This document shows, piece after piece, positions 63,366 to 64,000 of a stretch of DNA of 64,000 nt. The first letter of the stretch is position 1; every line of letters begins with the position of its first letter. Source of the stretch: Eopsaltria australis (taxonomy: Eukaryota > Chordata > Aves > Passeriformes > Petroicidae); the NCBI GenBank assembly GCA_034509425.1, contig JAVTVJ010000373.1, forward strand, positions 62,001 through 126,000, written 5' to 3'. The notes under the pieces are model-generated. The model was not told the origin of the DNA, made no database searches, and saw only the letters and a program-made list of their open reading frames with translations. The translations under genes were made by a program, and so were the position numbers.

Positions 63366-64000
63366 GCTTCTCAGAATCGTTCTACACTACTGCAGAAATG
63401 AGAAGGAAGAATGTGTACATAAGAAAACTCCCTCTTCTCTCTCATAGTACAGTCTTTTAGATAAACTTGGGCAGTTACCTTAATCAATGAGCACTATTCC
63501 AGGTCAGGATTAAACTGTGCTTGCTGTTTTAAATAGCATACCAAGGAAGAACACCAACTCCGAGACTGGCTCTGACTGAGAAACCCCTGTCCTTTTCCTG
63601 AGCAAAGCACTGTCCATCTGCTTTCTTCTCACTGTCCCTCTCCTCCCTTGTCAAACAACTTTCTCTTGAACACAGAGGAAGAAACTGCAGAAAAAAAAGA
63701 GAGCATTCCAATTTGAAGGTACCGAGGAACCTTCAAGAAACAGGGAACTGTCCTAGAAGACTGAATATTATGCCTATTTGTTTGCTTGTTCCCTTTCAGC
63801 ATGTGATAAAAGGTTGATGGAGATCTCAAGCTTGATTTTCCTGAGGGCAACCAAATTTAAAAACAGAAGGAGGAGAAGAGAAATGAGCAATTAGCCTAAC
63901 ACCCAGGAAAACCTTCTAGCTACCTGGATAGATCAGAAGTAATTAATCTGAAATATCACATTTGAATTAAAGCAAGCATTAATAAAATATTATCAAATTT
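63366..64000. other. Non-coding stretch at the window end
   Basis: AT-rich sequence with two short overlapping minus-strand frames (60 and 73 codons) of no recognisable content. Nothing else is supported. Confidence 0.5.

Noticed and set aside
1..64000. Prokaryotic or phage systems, CRISPR arrays, operons
   Set aside because: There are no runs of adjacent long frames, no ribosome-binding-site spacing and no regularly spaced repeats. The CR1 copies and LTR mark vertebrate nuclear DNA.

Overview
The window looks like avian nuclear DNA, AT-rich and almost entirely non-coding. The bird assignment rests on several truncated CR1 LINE copies, whose antisense 3' ends show the typical start tagaatcatagaat, and on one solo retroviral LTR laid out like avian alpharetroviral LTRs. 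I found no protein-coding gene, exon chain, rRNA, tRNA, CRISPR array, operon or other prokaryotic feature. The open frames present are short, lack recognisable domains, and fit chance, except where they cross CR1 reverse-transcriptase remnants. The window is best read as intergenic DNA or a very long intron.

Layout: a 5'-truncated sense CR1 lies at about 50-885. A composite CR1 locus at 5343-6350 holds an antisense copy interrupted by a short sense CR1 3' end. About 10 kb of unique sequence follows, then a cluster of transcription-factor-like motifs near 16.46-16.6 kb. A very small sense LINE reverse-transcriptase relic sits near 22.52 kb. The best-defined element is a 407-bp minus-strand solo LTR at 26955-27361, flanked by a perfect 6-bp target-site duplication (ATGTGA). 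A short antisense CR1 tail lies at 35430-35665 and a strongly diverged sense CR1 tail at 63203-63365. Simple repeats, poly(A)/poly(T) tracts and a few short tandem duplications fill in the rest.

Nothing here amounts to a new multi-gene system. The observations most worth checking are the LTR and its promoter/polyadenylation layout, the nested CR1 locus, the palindromic TAATCC site inside a possible regulatory module, and two unusually long but unrecognised open frames (41256-41816 on minus, 53633-54121 on plus).
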